Position numbers and translations under genes: made by a program
Notes under the pieces: generated by a model
Database searches by the model: none
What the model was told of the DNA's origin: nothing
What the model saw: the letters and a program-made list of their open reading frames with translations, nothing else
Shown: positions 44,547 to 54,080 of the stretch, piece after piece
Layout: the number at the start of each line of letters is the position of its first letter
How positions within the stretch are numbered: the stretch's first letter is position 1
Source: Euzebya tangerina
GTDB taxonomy: Bacteria; Actinomycetota; Nitriliruptoria; Euzebyales; Euzebyaceae
Length of the DNA: 64,000 bases
Assembly: GCF_003074135.1 (NCBI RefSeq)
Contig: NZ_PPDK01000001.1
Span: 1,240,001-1,304,000, forward strand
Direction of reading: 5' to 3'

Positions 44547-44969
44547 GTGTCGGAAGCTCCTGCAACGCGTCTCCGTGATCACGGGTTGCAGGTGACCGCG
44601 CAACGAATCGCGGTTCTCCACGCCGTTGACCAGTCGCCACACGTGACCGCGGACCGCGTCGCGGAGGCAGCCCGGAAGCGCATCGGCAGCATCTCCCGTC
44701 AGGCTGTGTACGACAGTTTGACGGTCCTGGTCGAGACCGGCCTGGTCCGTCGCATCGAACCGGCTGGCTCACCCGCTCGGTACGAGGCTCGAACCGGTGA
44801 CAACCACCACCACCTCGTGTGCCGCTCGTGTGGCCGTGTCGTGGACGTGGATTGTGCCATCGGGCATACCGCGTGCCTCACCCCGGACGATGACGCCGGC
44901 TTCGAGGTCGATGAGGCCGAGGTCGTCTACTGGGGGGCCTGCCCGGAGTGTCAGACAGCCGCCAGCTGA
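44547..44969 (+). CDS. furA: FurA-type peroxide/iron regulator
   Basis: 140 residues, Fur family. The winged helix is [15 protein letters not shown] to [35 protein letters not shown] and the C-terminal CPEC give the structural zinc site. It sits 74 bases before katG, the standard actinobacterial furA-katG pair, in which FurA represses katG until peroxide or metal status changes. GTG start, leaderless. Confidence 0.93.
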   Translation: MSEAPATRLRDHGLQVTAQRIAVLHAVDQSPHVTADRVAEAARKRIGSISRQAVYDSLTVLVETGLVRRIEPAGSPARYEARTGDNHHHLVCRSCGRVVDVDCAIGHTACLTPDDDAGFEVDEAEVVYWGACPECQTAAS

Positions 44970-45043
44970 TCGTTCTCCACCGACCGCGGACACGACGCCG
45001 ACATACATCCATCGAAACACCACCTACTCCGAAAGGGACACCC

Positions 45044-47239
45044 ATGACCGCCAGCCAGCCCGAGTGGGGTTCGCTGACCTCCAGCGAGTTCCAGTCAAAC
45101 GAGAAGTGGTGGCCGGACAGCCTCAACCTGAGGATCCTCCACCAGCGACACCCGGACTCCTCGCCGTTCGGCCCCGACTTCGACTACCGCGCCCAGCTCG
45201 ACGCGACCGATATCGCCCAGCTGACCGCCGACGTCGATGCCCTGATGACCGACTCCCAGTCGTGGTGGCCCGCGGACTGGGGGCACTACGGCCCGTTCTT
45301 CATCAGGATGAGCTGGCACGCCGCCGGCACCTACCGGGTCAACGACGGCAGAGGAGGAGGCGGCACGGGCGCCCAGCGCTATGCCCCGCTCAACTCGTGG
45401 CCGGACAACGGCAACCTCGACAAGGCCCGCCGCCTGCTGCTGCCGATCAAGCAGAAGTACGGCAAGGCCATCAGCTGGGCCGATCTCTTCGTCTTCGCCG
45501 GCAATCGCGCGCTGGAGACGATGGGCTTCCGCACCGCCGGCTTCGCCTTCGGTCGTGCCGACATCTGGGCACCCGAAGACGACATCTACTGGGGGCCCGA
45601 GACCGAGTGGCTCGCGACCGAGGACGAGCGCTACAGCGGCACCTTCGAGGGTGGCGATCGCGTGCTCGACAACCCCCTCGCCGCCGTGCAGATGGGCCTC
45701 ATCTACGTCAACCCGGAGGGACCGAACGGCATCCCGGACGCCCTCAAGTCGGCCCAGGACATCCGCGAGACGTTCGGCCGCATGGCCATGAACGACGAGG
45801 AGACCGTCGCACTGACCGTCGGTGGGCACACCTTCGGCAAGATGCACGGGGCGGTCGGCGAGAACTTCCACGGTCCCGAGCCGGAGGGAGAGGGACTGGC
45901 GGCCCAGGGATTGGGCTGGGCCAACTCCCACGAGACCGGGTTCGGGGAGTACACCCTGACCTCCGGACTCGAGGGGGCCTGGACACCCACGCCGACCCAG
46001 TGGGACAACTCCTACCTGGAGACCATCTTCAAGCACGAGTGGGAACTGGTGGAGAGTCCCGCCGGTGCCAAGCAGTGGGAGCCCGTCGAGGTCCAGGAGG
46101 GCTACTGGGTCCCTGACGCCCACGTCGAGGGCAAGATGAACAAGCCGGTGATGTCCACCGCCGACATGGCGATGATCACCGACCCGGCGTACCTGGAGAT
46201 CTCCAAGCGCTTCTACGAGAACCCGGACCAGTTGGCCCAGGCCTTTGCCGACGCCTGGTTCAAGCTGCTGCACCGCGACATGGGCCCGGCCATCCGCTAC
46301 GCCGGTCCGCAGGCCCCTGACGCCGAGTACCTGTGGCAGGACAACGTCCCGGCACACGAGGGTGAACTGATCGGCGAGGGCGAGATCGCCACGCTGAAGT
46401 CGCGCATCGCCGACTCGGGGCTGTCGGCTGCGGAGCTGGTGGGGACGGCCTGGGCCGCCGCCTCGACCTACCGCCGCACCGACTTCCGCGGTGGTGTCAA
46501 CGGTGCGCGCATCCGGCTGTCACCGATGAGCGAGTGGGACGTCAACGTCTCGTCCGGAGTCCCCTCCGTCCGCTCGACGCTCGAGGACATCCAGTCGACC
46601 TTCAACAGCGAGGGCGGCCCACAGGTGTCCCTGGCCGATCTGATCGTGCTGGCCGGCAACGTCGGGATCGAGACTGCAGCAGCGGCAGCCGGCCATGAGG
46701 TGACGGTGCCCTTCACGCCCGGTCGGACCGACGCCTCGCAGGAGGACACCGACGTGGAGTCCTTCGCCTGGCTCGAGCCGAACGCCGACGGGTTCCGCAA
46801 CTACGTGAAGAAGTCGGGCATGGTGCCGACCGAGCACCTGCTGGTCGACAAGGCGTTCATGCTCAACCTGAGCGCGCCGCAGATGACCGCACTGGTCGGT
46901 GGTCTGCGCGTGATCGGCGTCAACGCCGGGGACCAGTGCCACGGCGCCCTCACCGACCGCCCCGGTCAGCTGAGCAACGACTTCTTCGTCAACCTGCTGG
47001 ACATGGGGACCGTCTGGGCCCCGGTCGGCGAGCACGAAGACGTGTTCGAGGGCAGTGACCGGGAGAGTGGCGAGTCCAAGTGGACCGGGACCCGGGTCGA
47101 CCTGGTCTTCGGCTCGGACAGCCAGCTGCGCGCCATCTCCGAGGAGTTCGCCGCCGCCGGTGGCGAGGCCCTCATGCTGGAGCACTTCGTGAACGGCTGG
47201 ACGACGGTCATGGAGAACGACCGCTTCGACCTGGAGTAG
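45044..47239 (+). CDS. katG: Catalase-peroxidase
   Basis: 731 residues, normal for KatG. It removes hydrogen peroxide with heme. [10 protein letters not shown] holds distal Trp91/His92, GGHTFGK the proximal His262, and Tyr221 (YVNPEGPNG) with Met247 (RMAMNDEE) complete the Met-Tyr-Trp adduct needed for catalase activity. All key residues are present. The second, non-heme domain is complete (about 425-731). GAAAGGGA precedes the ATG, unlike the leaderless furA, and a hairpin follows the stop. Confidence 0.97.
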   Translation: MTASQPEWGSLTSSEFQSNEKWWPDSLNLRILHQRHPDSSPFGPDFDYRAQLDATDIAQLTADVDALMTDSQSWWPADWGHYGPFFIRMSWHAAGTYRVNDGRGGGGTGAQRYAPLNSWPDNGNLDKARRLLLPIKQKYGKAISWADLFVFAGNRALETMGFRTAGFAFGRADIWAPEDDIYWGPETEWLATEDERYSGTFEGGDRVLDNPLAAVQMGLIYVNPEGPNGIPDALKSAQDIRETFGRMAMNDEETVALTVGGHTFGKMHGAVGENFHGPEPEGEGLAAQGLGWANSHETGFGEYTLTSGLEGAWTPTPTQWDNSYLETIFKHEWELVESPAGAKQWEPVEVQEGYWVPDAHVEGKMNKPVMSTADMAMITDPAYLEISKRFYENPDQLAQAFADAWFKLLHRDMGPAIRYAGPQAPDAEYLWQDNVPAHEGELIGEGEIATLKSRIADSGLSAAELVGTAWAAASTYRRTDFRGGVNGARIRLSPMSEWDVNVSSGVPSVRSTLEDIQSTFNSEGGPQVSLADLIVLAGNVGIETAAAAAGHEVTVPFTPGRTDASQEDTDVESFAWLEPNADGFRNYVKKSGMVPTEHLLVDKAFMLNLSAPQMTALVGGLRVIGVNAGDQCHGALTDRPGQLSNDFFVNLLDMGTVWAPVGEHEDVFEGSDRESGESKWTGTRVDLVFGSDSQLRAISEEFAAAGGEALMLEHFVNGWTTVMENDRFDLE

Positions 47240-47263
47240 CGCCAGGGTCGTCTGACCATCAGG

Positions 47264-47290
47264 CGGGGCGTCCCACCAGGGGGCGCCCCG
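47264..47290 (+). terminator. Hairpin after katG
   Basis: CGGGGCG (47264-47270) pairs with CGCCCCG (47284-47290), beginning 25 bases after the katG stop; the following sequence is only mildly T-rich. Confidence 0.6.
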
Positions 47291-47330
47291 TTGGCGTTGG
47301 AGGGCCAGAGCCGAGGCTGCCACACTCCAG

Positions 47331-47352
47331 GATGTAAAGATATTTTGACATA
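47331..47352. promoter_or_regulatory. 22-bp palindromic operator, copy 1
   Basis: Begins GATGTAAAGA and ends TTTTGACATA; eight of eleven positions pair. It overlaps the -35 hexamer TTGACA at 47345-47350. Confidence 0.75.
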
Positions 47353-47374
47353 GGGAGAGGGGTCGGACTACGTT
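47345..47374 (+). promoter_or_regulatory. Promoter of membrane protein/XRE pair
   Basis: TTGACA (47345-47350), 18-bp spacer and TACGTT (47369-47374). Copy 2 of the palindrome begins 3 bases downstream, so a bound protein would block initiation or early elongation. Confidence 0.65.
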
Positions 47375-47376
47375 CA

Positions 47377-47398
47377 GATGTAAAGACATCTTGACATC
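47377..47398. promoter_or_regulatory. 22-bp palindromic operator, copy 2
   Basis: GATGTAAAGA followed by CATCTTGACATC; nine of eleven positions pair. Its centre is 46 bp from that of copy 1, a little over four helical turns. It also contains TTGACA (47391-47396). Confidence 0.75.
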
Positions 47399-47419
47399 TC
47401 TGGAAGGGATCATAGCCTC

Positions 47420-47821
47420 GTGTCCCCCCACGAACGACGAACATGGACCTACGCGTGCATCGCACTTGCCGTTCCGGTCGGCTACGCGGTCTGGATGGTC
47501 CTCGCCAATCGCGGCGTCGCGGCAGGCACCATCGACTTCGCCCGACCGCTGCTGATCGCCGCTGCGCTGAGCATCGTGTTGAACGCCGTGCTCGGCGGCG
47601 TCACCGCAGCCGGGCTGGTCGACCAGCGAGACGATGAGATCGAGCGCCACGGCGAGTACATCGGCTTCTTCGTCTTGGCGTTCGGGATGCTTCCGGCCTT
47701 TGGTCTGACGCTGGCGGAGGTCGACCACTTCTGGGTCGCTCACGCGATGTACGCGGCCTACGTGCTGAACGCGCTCGTCTCATCGGCCACGAAGCTGCTC
47801 GCCTACCGTCGGGGGCTGTGA
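47420..47821 (+). CDS. Four-helix membrane protein of an XRE-linked pair
   Basis: 133 residues with four hydrophobic segments. The loop DQRDDEIERHGEYIGFFVLA resembles the DUF2178-type proteins that usually precede a small helix-turn-helix gene. Function unknown; a membrane sensor that modulates the regulator is a guess. GTG start with GAAGGG 11 bases upstream. Its stop overlaps the next start as GTGA. Confidence 0.72.
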   Translation: MSPHERRTWTYACIALAVPVGYAVWMVLANRGVAAGTIDFARPLLIAAALSIVLNAVLGGVTAAGLVDQRDDEIERHGEYIGFFVLAFGMLPAFGLTLAEVDHFWVAHAMYAAYVLNALVSSATKLLAYRRGL

Positions 47822-48069
47822 GGGTGGGCCGTGGGACGAACGTGCAGAACGTCATTCGCGATCTGCGCGCTGCGCATGGCCGCATGACGCAGCAGCAGCT
47901 CGCCGATCGGATCGGCGTGACCAGGCAGACGGTGATCGCCATCGAGAAGGGCCACTACTCCCCGTCGCTCGAGATGGCCTTCGAGATCGCTGCGGTGTTC
48001 GGTGTTCCGCTGGACGGCGTCTTCACCTACCGAGCTGGGAGGCAGAAGCGAGAGCGGGGTACGCGGTGA
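47818..48069 (+). CDS. Small XRE-type regulator
   Basis: 83 residues. RMTQQQLADRIGVTRQTVIA then IEKGHYSPSLEMAFEIAAVF is a complete XRE helix-turn-helix with almost nothing else. It belongs to the YgzD/YozG-like regulators encoded with a membrane partner. It probably binds the two 22-bp palindromes upstream and represses its own operon. Confidence 0.86.
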   Translation: MRVGRGTNVQNVIRDLRAAHGRMTQQQLADRIGVTRQTVIAIEKGHYSPSLEMAFEIAAVFGVPLDGVFTYRAGRQKRERGTR

Positions 48070-48108
48070 GCGCCGGCTAGACGCTGCAGGTCGCCGGCCA
48101 AGTTGGTG

Positions 48109-48137
48109 TTGCACGTGATCAAACCAAACTGTACAGT
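48109..48137 (+). promoter_or_regulatory. Promoter of the monooxygenase operon
   Basis: TTGCAC (48109-48114), 17-bp spacer, TACAGT (48132-48137). The -10 lies inside the palindrome, so repressor and polymerase compete. A GAAGGGG ribosome-binding site at 48153-48159 precedes the ATG at 48169. Confidence 0.75.
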
Positions 48138-48140
48138 TTG
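48125..48140. promoter_or_regulatory. Perfect 16-bp TetR-type operator
   Basis: CAAACTGTACAGTTTG is self-complementary over all 16 bases. This sequence style is common for TetR repressors, and a TetR gene closes the operon at 52484. Confidence 0.8.
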
Positions 48141-48168
48141 ATTACGCCGATCCCGAAGGGGCACTCCG

Positions 48169-49896
48169 ATGACCGTTCCAGCACCCGCCGCACCCGCCAT
48201 CCGACACACCGATGTCCTGATCGTCGGCGCCGGTCCGACCGGGTTGGCACTGGCTGCGACATTGGCGCAGTACGACGTCGACTTCCTACTGGTCGACCGG
48301 CACGGGGCCCCGCAGCAGCTCTCCAAAGCAGCCGCGCTCCACGCCCGGACCCTCGAGGTCCTCGACCGCCTTGGCGTAACCGCGCAGATCATGGCCGAGG
48401 GGGAGAAGGTCGACATCATCAACCTGCGGACCGATCACACCGACCGGATGCACGTCGACTTCCGCAAGCTCCGTGACACCCGGTTCAACCACATGGTCGA
48501 CATCCCGCAGCACCGGACGGAGCAGCTGCTCATCGACGTGCTGGAAGCGCGTGGTGATGCCACCCGGGCAAAGATCCTCCGGGGCACCGACGTCGCCGAC
48601 ATCACGATCGACGGTGCCGGTGTCCGGGCCACGCTGCGACCCCAGGGACAACCGGGACCTGACGATCAGCCGGTCCAGACCGTGACCGCCGACTGGATCG
48701 TCGGCTGCGACGGGCACCGCTCCACGGTCCGGGAGGTCCTCGACATCGACTTCCTGGGCGAGGAGTACGACGACCCCTGGGTCCTGACGGATGCTGTCGT
48801 CGACTGGCCGCTGCCGCGCAACGAGATGAGCTTCTCATCCAGTCCCGAGGGGATCCTGGGGGTGTTCCCGCTGCCTGGTGACCGACGCTTCCGGATCGCC
48901 TACACCCAGACCCGCGACTCGGACGGCACGCCGGTGGAGCCCGATCTGGCCGACGTGCGAAACGCCATGCGGCGCTCGGGCATCGACGCCGACGTCGAGT
49001 CCGTCCGGGGCTTCTGGACCTTCGGCCTCTCGCACCGACAGGCCGTCCGCTTCTCGAAGGGACGCGGGTTCCTGGTGGGTGACGCCGCTCACGTCCACAC
49101 CCCATGGGGTGGGCAGGGCATGAACCTCGGCATCTCCGACGCCTTCAACCTCGGCTGGAAGCTCGCGCTCGTCACCAGGGGGCTCGCGGAGCCGACGCTG
49201 CTGCAGACCTATCACGACGAACGACACCCCATCGCTGCCGACGTGGTTCGGACGACCGACATCGGCGCTCGAGCCATGCTCGTCCGAGACGAGTGGTACG
49301 CCCCACTCCGAACCTTCGCCATGAACCGACTGGATCGCGTCGACGTCTTCTACGACCATCTGATCCACCGGCTCTCCCAGTTGAAGCCTCACTACCGCCG
49401 AACCGGCCACGCCGAGGGACGCCTCGGGGCTGTCCACGCCGGTGACCGAGCGCCCGACCGCGCCTTCTACGACGGGGTCGCCGGGCGCGACGCCCGACTG
49501 CACGACCTGCTCGATCCGGCCGGCCACACCCTCCTCGTGTTCACCGACAGCCGCGGCACCGGACCGAGGGCCGTGGCCGAACGGGTCAGACGTCGCTTCG
49601 CCGATCTGGTGACGACCGTCGCAGTGACGTCGAACGAGGGCCAGGCAGAGAGCCTGGCGGGCAACCTCCCCGTTGCGCTCGACCGCGCGCACGACCTCGG
49701 CGGCCTGTGGACCAACCATCCCACCGGACTGCTGCTCGTCCGTCCCGATCAGTTCGTGTCCTGGGCTGGCCCGGCGACCGACTTGTCGCGGATGCTCGAC
49801 CACCTCGGTCGCTACCTCCGTCCCAGCCAGGACAGGCCGGGTCTCGCCGAACAGTCCGCCCCCGAATCCGCACGTGCGGCCCTGACCGCCGTGTGA
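48169..49896 (+). CDS. FAD-dependent aromatic monooxygenase (PheA/TfdB/MhpA-like)
   Basis: 575 residues. DVLIVGAGPTGLALAATLA binds the ADP part of FAD; WIVGCDGHRSTVRE is the DG motif for FAD and NAD(P)H; GFLVGDAAHVHTPWGGQGMN is the GD motif. The C-terminal 140 residues (about 430-560) look like the thioredoxin-fold tail of phenol hydroxylases. It would hydroxylate a phenolic or polyketide-like compound. First gene of a five-gene operon under the palindromic operator; the substrate may also be the inducer. Confidence 0.87.
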   Translation: MTVPAPAAPAIRHTDVLIVGAGPTGLALAATLAQYDVDFLLVDRHGAPQQLSKAAALHARTLEVLDRLGVTAQIMAEGEKVDIINLRTDHTDRMHVDFRKLRDTRFNHMVDIPQHRTEQLLIDVLEARGDATRAKILRGTDVADITIDGAGVRATLRPQGQPGPDDQPVQTVTADWIVGCDGHRSTVREVLDIDFLGEEYDDPWVLTDAVVDWPLPRNEMSFSSSPEGILGVFPLPGDRRFRIAYTQTRDSDGTPVEPDLADVRNAMRRSGIDADVESVRGFWTFGLSHRQAVRFSKGRGFLVGDAAHVHTPWGGQGMNLGISDAFNLGWKLALVTRGLAEPTLLQTYHDERHPIAADVVRTTDIGARAMLVRDEWYAPLRTFAMNRLDRVDVFYDHLIHRLSQLKPHYRRTGHAEGRLGAVHAGDRAPDRAFYDGVAGRDARLHDLLDPAGHTLLVFTDSRGTGPRAVAERVRRRFADLVTTVAVTSNEGQAESLAGNLPVALDRAHDLGGLWTNHPTGLLLVRPDQFVSWAGPATDLSRMLDHLGRYLRPSQDRPGLAEQSAPESARAALTAV

Positions 49897-49954
49897 CCTG
49901 CCCCTCGTCCGCACCTGGTCCACCCAGCCCAATCGCAGAAGTGAAGGAGTCGCC

Positions 49955-50650
49955 ATGAGTTCCCCCATCGACATCGCCCCCGACGTGCTCGGCATCCCCA
50001 TCGTCCCCGGTCACGGCATCAACGCCTACCTCATCGGCGACGTGCTGATCGATGCCGGCACCCGCTTCTCCCGCACCGGGCTGCTGAAGGCGCTTCGCGG
50101 CAGACCGCTGCGTGGCCACGCCCTCACCCACGCCCACCCCGACCACCAGGGCTCCTCGGCCGCGATCTGCACCGAACTCGATGTGCCGCTGTGGGTCGGA
50201 ACAGGTGACGCCGATGCGGCCGAGTCAGGTGATCTGTCCGAGACCTTCCCCCGGCCGTCCCATCCCGTGGCCTGGTTCCAGCGGCGCTTTCTCGCTGGTC
50301 CCGGCCATCCGGTCGGTCGACGCCTCCAGGAGGGCGATCGCATCGGCGAGTTCCGCGTCCTCGACCTACCCGGTCACACCCGCGGGCACATCGGCTTCTA
50401 TCGCGACGAAGACCGCGTGCTGATCGCCGGAGACCTGATCAGCCACAAGGACATGGGCACCTTCCGAACCAAGCTGGTCGAACACCCCGACCTGTTCACC
50501 GTCGATCGGGCCGCCAGCCGACGGTCCGCGCAGCGCCTGATCGAGTTGGAGCCCGAGACGGTCTGCCTCGGGCACGGGCCACCCGTCCGCGACCCCCGGG
50601 CGCTGCAGGCATTCCTCCGTCGCATCGTCGATGCACCAGCGGCGGCCTGA
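49955..50650 (+). CDS. Metallo-beta-lactamase-fold hydrolase
   Basis: 231 residues. LTHAHPDHQGSS is the HxHxDH metal motif; LPGHTRGHIGFY, IAGDLIS and CLGHGPPV give the remaining histidine and aspartate ligands, so two metals are likely. It most resembles general MBL hydrolases such as lactonases and thioesterases. GAAGGAG precedes the ATG. Its place suggests it hydrolyses a product of the monooxygenase. Confidence 0.86.
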   Translation: MSSPIDIAPDVLGIPIVPGHGINAYLIGDVLIDAGTRFSRTGLLKALRGRPLRGHALTHAHPDHQGSSAAICTELDVPLWVGTGDADAAESGDLSETFPRPSHPVAWFQRRFLAGPGHPVGRRLQEGDRIGEFRVLDLPGHTRGHIGFYRDEDRVLIAGDLISHKDMGTFRTKLVEHPDLFTVDRAASRRSAQRLIELEPETVCLGHGPPVRDPRALQAFLRRIVDAPAAA

Positions 50651-50697
50651 CCGCTGATCGTCCCGACGCCGTCCACCCCACCAAGGAGTCATCTGCC

Positions 50698-51642
50698 ATG
50701 TTCACCACCACACCCATCGAGTTCCAGACCGTCGACCAGACGACGCTGCGCGGCCAACTGCGGCTGCCAGCGGGCGACGGCCCCCATCCGGGCATCGTCA
50801 TGTCCCACGGCTTCGCCGCCGTCATCGGTCAGTACCTGCCGCGCTTCGCCGACGCCTTCGCTGGTGCGGGCTTCGCGGTGCTGCTGTACGACCACCGCAA
50901 CTTCGGTGCCTCCGACGGCACGCCCCGCCAGGACATCGATCCGTTCCAGCAGGTCGAGGACACCCTGGACGCCGTGACAGCGCTCCGGTCGCAGCCCACG
51001 GTCGACCCCGACCGGATTGGTCTGTGGGGGACCAGCTACTCCGGTGGTCACGCGATGGTCGTCGGCGCCCGGGACCCTCGGGTGGCCTGCGTCGTCGCCC
51101 AGGTACCGACCATCTCGGGGGAGATCGCCCTCAGCCGGCGGATCCCGCCGGTGGCCACGCGCCAGACCCTCAAGGGCATCTACGCCGATCGGGAGGCGAT
51201 CGTCGCCGGGAAGGAGCCGGCGACACGGCCCCTGGTGGACGACGGGTCGGACGTCCCGCCGGTGTTCGCGGGGCCCACCGCCGCGGAGTTCATGAACCGG
51301 CCCGGCTCGCAGCCCGAGGGGTTCGTCAACGCCGTGACCGTCCAATCGCTGGGTCGCAGCCGGACCTACAACCCCGGCGAACACGCCCACCGGATCTCGC
51401 CTCGGCCGCTGAAGTTCATCGTCGCCGATCACGACCCGGTGGCGATGACCGACCTGCAGCTCGAGCTGTACGAACGCCTACCCCAGCCGAAGTCGCTGAC
51501 CCTGATTCGTGGCGAGCACTGGGCCCCGTACGACGAGGAGGCCGCCCAGTCCATCGACGCCGCCATCGAGTTCTTCACCGAGCACCTCATCGGGACGCCG
51601 GCGTCGACGTCGGAGGCGACCGCAGTGGTGGCCCCGTCGTGA
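50698..51642 (+). CDS. Alpha/beta hydrolase
   Basis: 314 residues. SHGFAAVIGQYL is the oxyanion region, GLWGTSYSGGHAMV carries the nucleophile serine, ADHDPV the acid and GEHWAPY the histidine, so the triad is complete. It resembles the dienelactone-hydrolase/X-Pro-peptidase-like group that cleaves C-C or ester bonds. AAGGAG precedes the ATG; the stop overlaps the next GTG as GTGA. Confidence 0.85.
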   Translation: MFTTTPIEFQTVDQTTLRGQLRLPAGDGPHPGIVMSHGFAAVIGQYLPRFADAFAGAGFAVLLYDHRNFGASDGTPRQDIDPFQQVEDTLDAVTALRSQPTVDPDRIGLWGTSYSGGHAMVVGARDPRVACVVAQVPTISGEIALSRRIPPVATRQTLKGIYADREAIVAGKEPATRPLVDDGSDVPPVFAGPTAAEFMNRPGSQPEGFVNAVTVQSLGRSRTYNPGEHAHRISPRPLKFIVADHDPVAMTDLQLELYERLPQPKSLTLIRGEHWAPYDEEAAQSIDAAIEFFTEHLIGTPASTSEATAVVAPS

Positions 51643-52448
51643 GCGGCCTGGCAACGGCCCCGGCCGGCTCATCACCCGATGTCGCGACCCTGGATCGCGT
51701 GCGGGCGACCGAAGACGCCGTCCACACGGTCGGCGGGGCGTGGTTCTTCGCCCCGCAGGTCCGGGCCGTCGGCGAGGAGGCTGGCATCACGGACCGATTC
51801 GCCTTCTACGCGGGGGGTCGCGGTGGTGCCACCGGTGACCCGACCGGCGAGGTCGTCGCCTCGTGCTTCGCGTTCTTCCCGGCTCGGATCGTCGTCGAGA
51901 AGTACCGGACGGCCATCCAGGGCCACAACCCGCATGACGTGGCCACGCTCTACGCCACGGGGCAGGCGGCCTGGGCGCGCGACGTCTTCGGTGAAGATCA
52001 GGACTGGGGACGGCTGGCCGAGCTTGGTCGTCGCGTCGCCGACTCGGTCCGTCCCATGGGCCTGCCGCTGTTCGCGGCGTGGCGATCGATGCCCAGGCCG
52101 GAGGATCCCGCGGCGGACATGGCCCTGGCGATGCAGGTCCTCCGTGAGCTGCGGGGGGACCTGCACATCCAGGCCGTCGTGACCACCGGAATGACACCGC
52201 TCGAGGCGATCATCGGCAAGGACGGGCCGGAACGTGCCGCCGAGCTCTTCTACGCCGAGCCCTACCCCACGCCGGCTGAGGTCGCAGTCCGCCGCGAAGC
52301 CGTGGAGCGGTTGACCGACCGATTGACGGCGCCCGCGTGGCAGGCACTGCGGCCCGATGAGTGGGACGAGGTCGATCACCTGCTCGCCAGTGCGGTGCCG
52401 CTGGCCGTGGCCTCGACGGCGCGCGCGGAAGCGGATGCCGCATCCTAG
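51639..52448 (+). CDS. SCO6745/SalK-like protein
   Basis: 269 residues, largely helical. HTVGGAWFFAPQVRAVGEEA near the N-terminus, FYAGGRGG, a helical ATLYATGQAAWARDVFG and PLFAAWRSMP match the actinobacterial SCO6745/SalK family, whose molecular role is not established. Coupled to the hydrolase by a 4-base overlap. In this operon it may handle the same ligand as the enzymes. Confidence 0.62.
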   Translation: MSGLATAPAGSSPDVATLDRVRATEDAVHTVGGAWFFAPQVRAVGEEAGITDRFAFYAGGRGGATGDPTGEVVASCFAFFPARIVVEKYRTAIQGHNPHDVATLYATGQAAWARDVFGEDQDWGRLAELGRRVADSVRPMGLPLFAAWRSMPRPEDPAADMALAMQVLRELRGDLHIQAVVTTGMTPLEAIIGKDGPERAAELFYAEPYPTPAEVAVRREAVERLTDRLTAPAWQALRPDEWDEVDHLLASAVPLAVASTARAEADAAS

Positions 52449-52483
52449 AAGCCAGGGCCAGACCTCAGATAGCGTCGGGGACG

Positions 52484-53131
52484 ATGACCAAGCTCAGCCC
52501 TCGCGCCCAGGAGAAGCGTGCCCAGATCCTGCGCGGCGCGCGCCAGGCCTTCATGGATGGGGGCTTCGCAGCCACCAGCACCGATGCCGTGGTCAAGCAG
52601 GCGGGCGTGTCCAAGCAGACGCTCTACGTGTACTTCCGGACCAAGGACGAGTTGCTGGTCGCCGTGCTGGAGGAACTCCTGGAGGCCCTACCCGAGCGGG
52701 GCCTGCCGGAGATCACCGACGGGACGACGCCCGATGCCGCCTGGGTCAGGCGTGCCGCGCTCGAACTGGCACGAGCTTTCGTCCGGCTGACCATGCAGCC
52801 GGACTACATCGCGTTGATGCGCATCCTCGTCGCCGAGAGCGGGACACGTCCCGAGTTGGCTGACCAGTTCCGAGCCCGCATGCCAGCTGGTGTGATCGCC
52901 GCGATCAACCGCATCCTCGAGGTCGCGGTGGACGCCGACGTCGTCCACGAGCGGGTCTTGGAGCAGCGGGGAGTGGCGGCGAGAGGCCTGCTCGGCCCGC
53001 TCGTGACCTACCCCGTCATCGACGGGCTGCTCAGCCCCGGAGAGGATGCCCGGCCGCCGGATGACGAGGTCCTCGAGTTGATCGTCGATCGTTGGTTGGC
53101 CGGGCTGGAAGTCCGCGATCAGACCGTCTGA
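52484..53131 (+). CDS. TetR-family repressor of the monooxygenase operon
   Basis: 215 residues. RAQILRGARQAFMDGGFAAT then VVKQAGVSKQTLYVYFRTKD is the DNA-binding domain; the C-terminal part is an AefR-like ligand pocket. TAGCGT (52470-52475) ends 8 bases before the ATG, so it can be made leaderless from its own promoter as well as from the operon. The likely target is the palindrome at 48125. Confidence 0.87.
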   Translation: MTKLSPRAQEKRAQILRGARQAFMDGGFAATSTDAVVKQAGVSKQTLYVYFRTKDELLVAVLEELLEALPERGLPEITDGTTPDAAWVRRAALELARAFVRLTMQPDYIALMRILVAESGTRPELADQFRARMPAGVIAAINRILEVAVDADVVHERVLEQRGVAARGLLGPLVTYPVIDGLLSPGEDARPPDDEVLELIVDRWLAGLEVRDQTV

Positions 53132-53134
53132 CCA

Positions 53135-53153
53135 CCGCCTCCTACCAAGGCGG
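53135..53153 (+). terminator. Hairpin closing the monooxygenase operon
   Basis: CCGCCT (53135-53140)/AGGCGG (53148-53153) with a 7-base loop, 3 bases after the TetR stop; no U-tract. Confidence 0.5.
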
Positions 53154-53252
53154 CGAGGACCCGCACCCCGACCCGGTCCGCCCCCGCACCGAGTGGAGAT
53201 CCCGTCGACACCTCGCTGGCCCGCTCATCGGCCTAGGCGATCCGGCGTGCGG

Positions 53253-54080
53253 CTACGAACCACCGTCTCCAGCGAGAGGCTCGTGGCCGCCGAAGTGGAT
53301 CGCGGTGACCCGATAGCGGAAGAAGACCCCCTCCACGGCACTTGGCGTCGCCGTCCCCCAGCCGACCTCCCCGGCGCCGGAGATGTGCACGCCGTCCCAC
53401 CGAGAGGTTGCCGTGCTCCGACCGCTGAACGGCATCGCCGTGGGCGGGTCGGCGGCCGGGTTCCAGCGCTCCAGCGAGATGACGGCGATGTGGCCGGAGC
53501 CGTCGACGGTCACATCGACCTCCTCCGACCCGCACGGTCCGCGCAGGACCACCCGGGCACGGTCATCGTCGATCGGGTGCCACCTCGCGCCCATCTGCGG
53601 GGTGAGCGCCTGGGGCAGCCAGGCCACCGTCTCCGCGGCCAGTCGCCCGGCGGCGCTGCGGACGACCGCGGGTCCGGACTCGTGCACGAGTTGGACGCGC
53701 CCGGCCAGCTTGAATGCCATCTCCGCCCCGTCGGGACCCAGCACATCGGCGCCCTGGATCCACAGTGGCCGGCGACTGACGCGTGGTGCCCAGACCAGCC
53801 CAAGGCCGGCGCGGAGGATCTGCGTGGCTTCGAAGGGCAACCACACGCCGAGTTTGATGTGCCCACGCATGCGCAGCGTCACGATGTCCTGGAGTGGCGT
53901 ACCTGGCGGGAGCGCACGCTCCAGCAGCCGTGCCGCAGGGGGCGGCAGTCCCCTGATGGTGGACGGATCGAAGTGGGCGACCCTGACGTGTGCGGGGACC
54001 TGGAGGGCCTCCCATGTCCGGCGCGACGCCTCGTCCAGCCACTCCGGGACCTCGCCCGGATCCAAAGGGCCTGACGTCAC
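53253..54080 (-). CDS. DUF6544/DUF6920-like hypothetical protein
   Basis: 275 residues, soluble. The family is recognised loosely from MRGHIKLGVWLPFEATQIL and a later VVLRGPCGSEEVDVTVDGSG beta-rich part; function unknown. The ATG overlaps the stop of the membrane hydrolase gene as ATGA, so the two are an operon. The 121 bases beyond its stop hold only the neighbour's hairpin. Confidence 0.6.
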   Translation of the reverse strand: MTSGPLDPGEVPEWLDEASRRTWEALQVPAHVRVAHFDPSTIRGLPPPAARLLERALPPGTPLQDIVTLRMRGHIKLGVWLPFEATQILRAGLGLVWAPRVSRRPLWIQGADVLGPDGAEMAFKLAGRVQLVHESGPAVVRSAAGRLAAETVAWLPQALTPQMGARWHPIDDDRARVVLRGPCGSEEVDVTVDGSGHIAVISLERWNPAADPPTAMPFSGRSTATSRWDGVHISGAGEVGWGTATPSAVEGVFFRYRVTAIHFGGHEPLAGDGGS

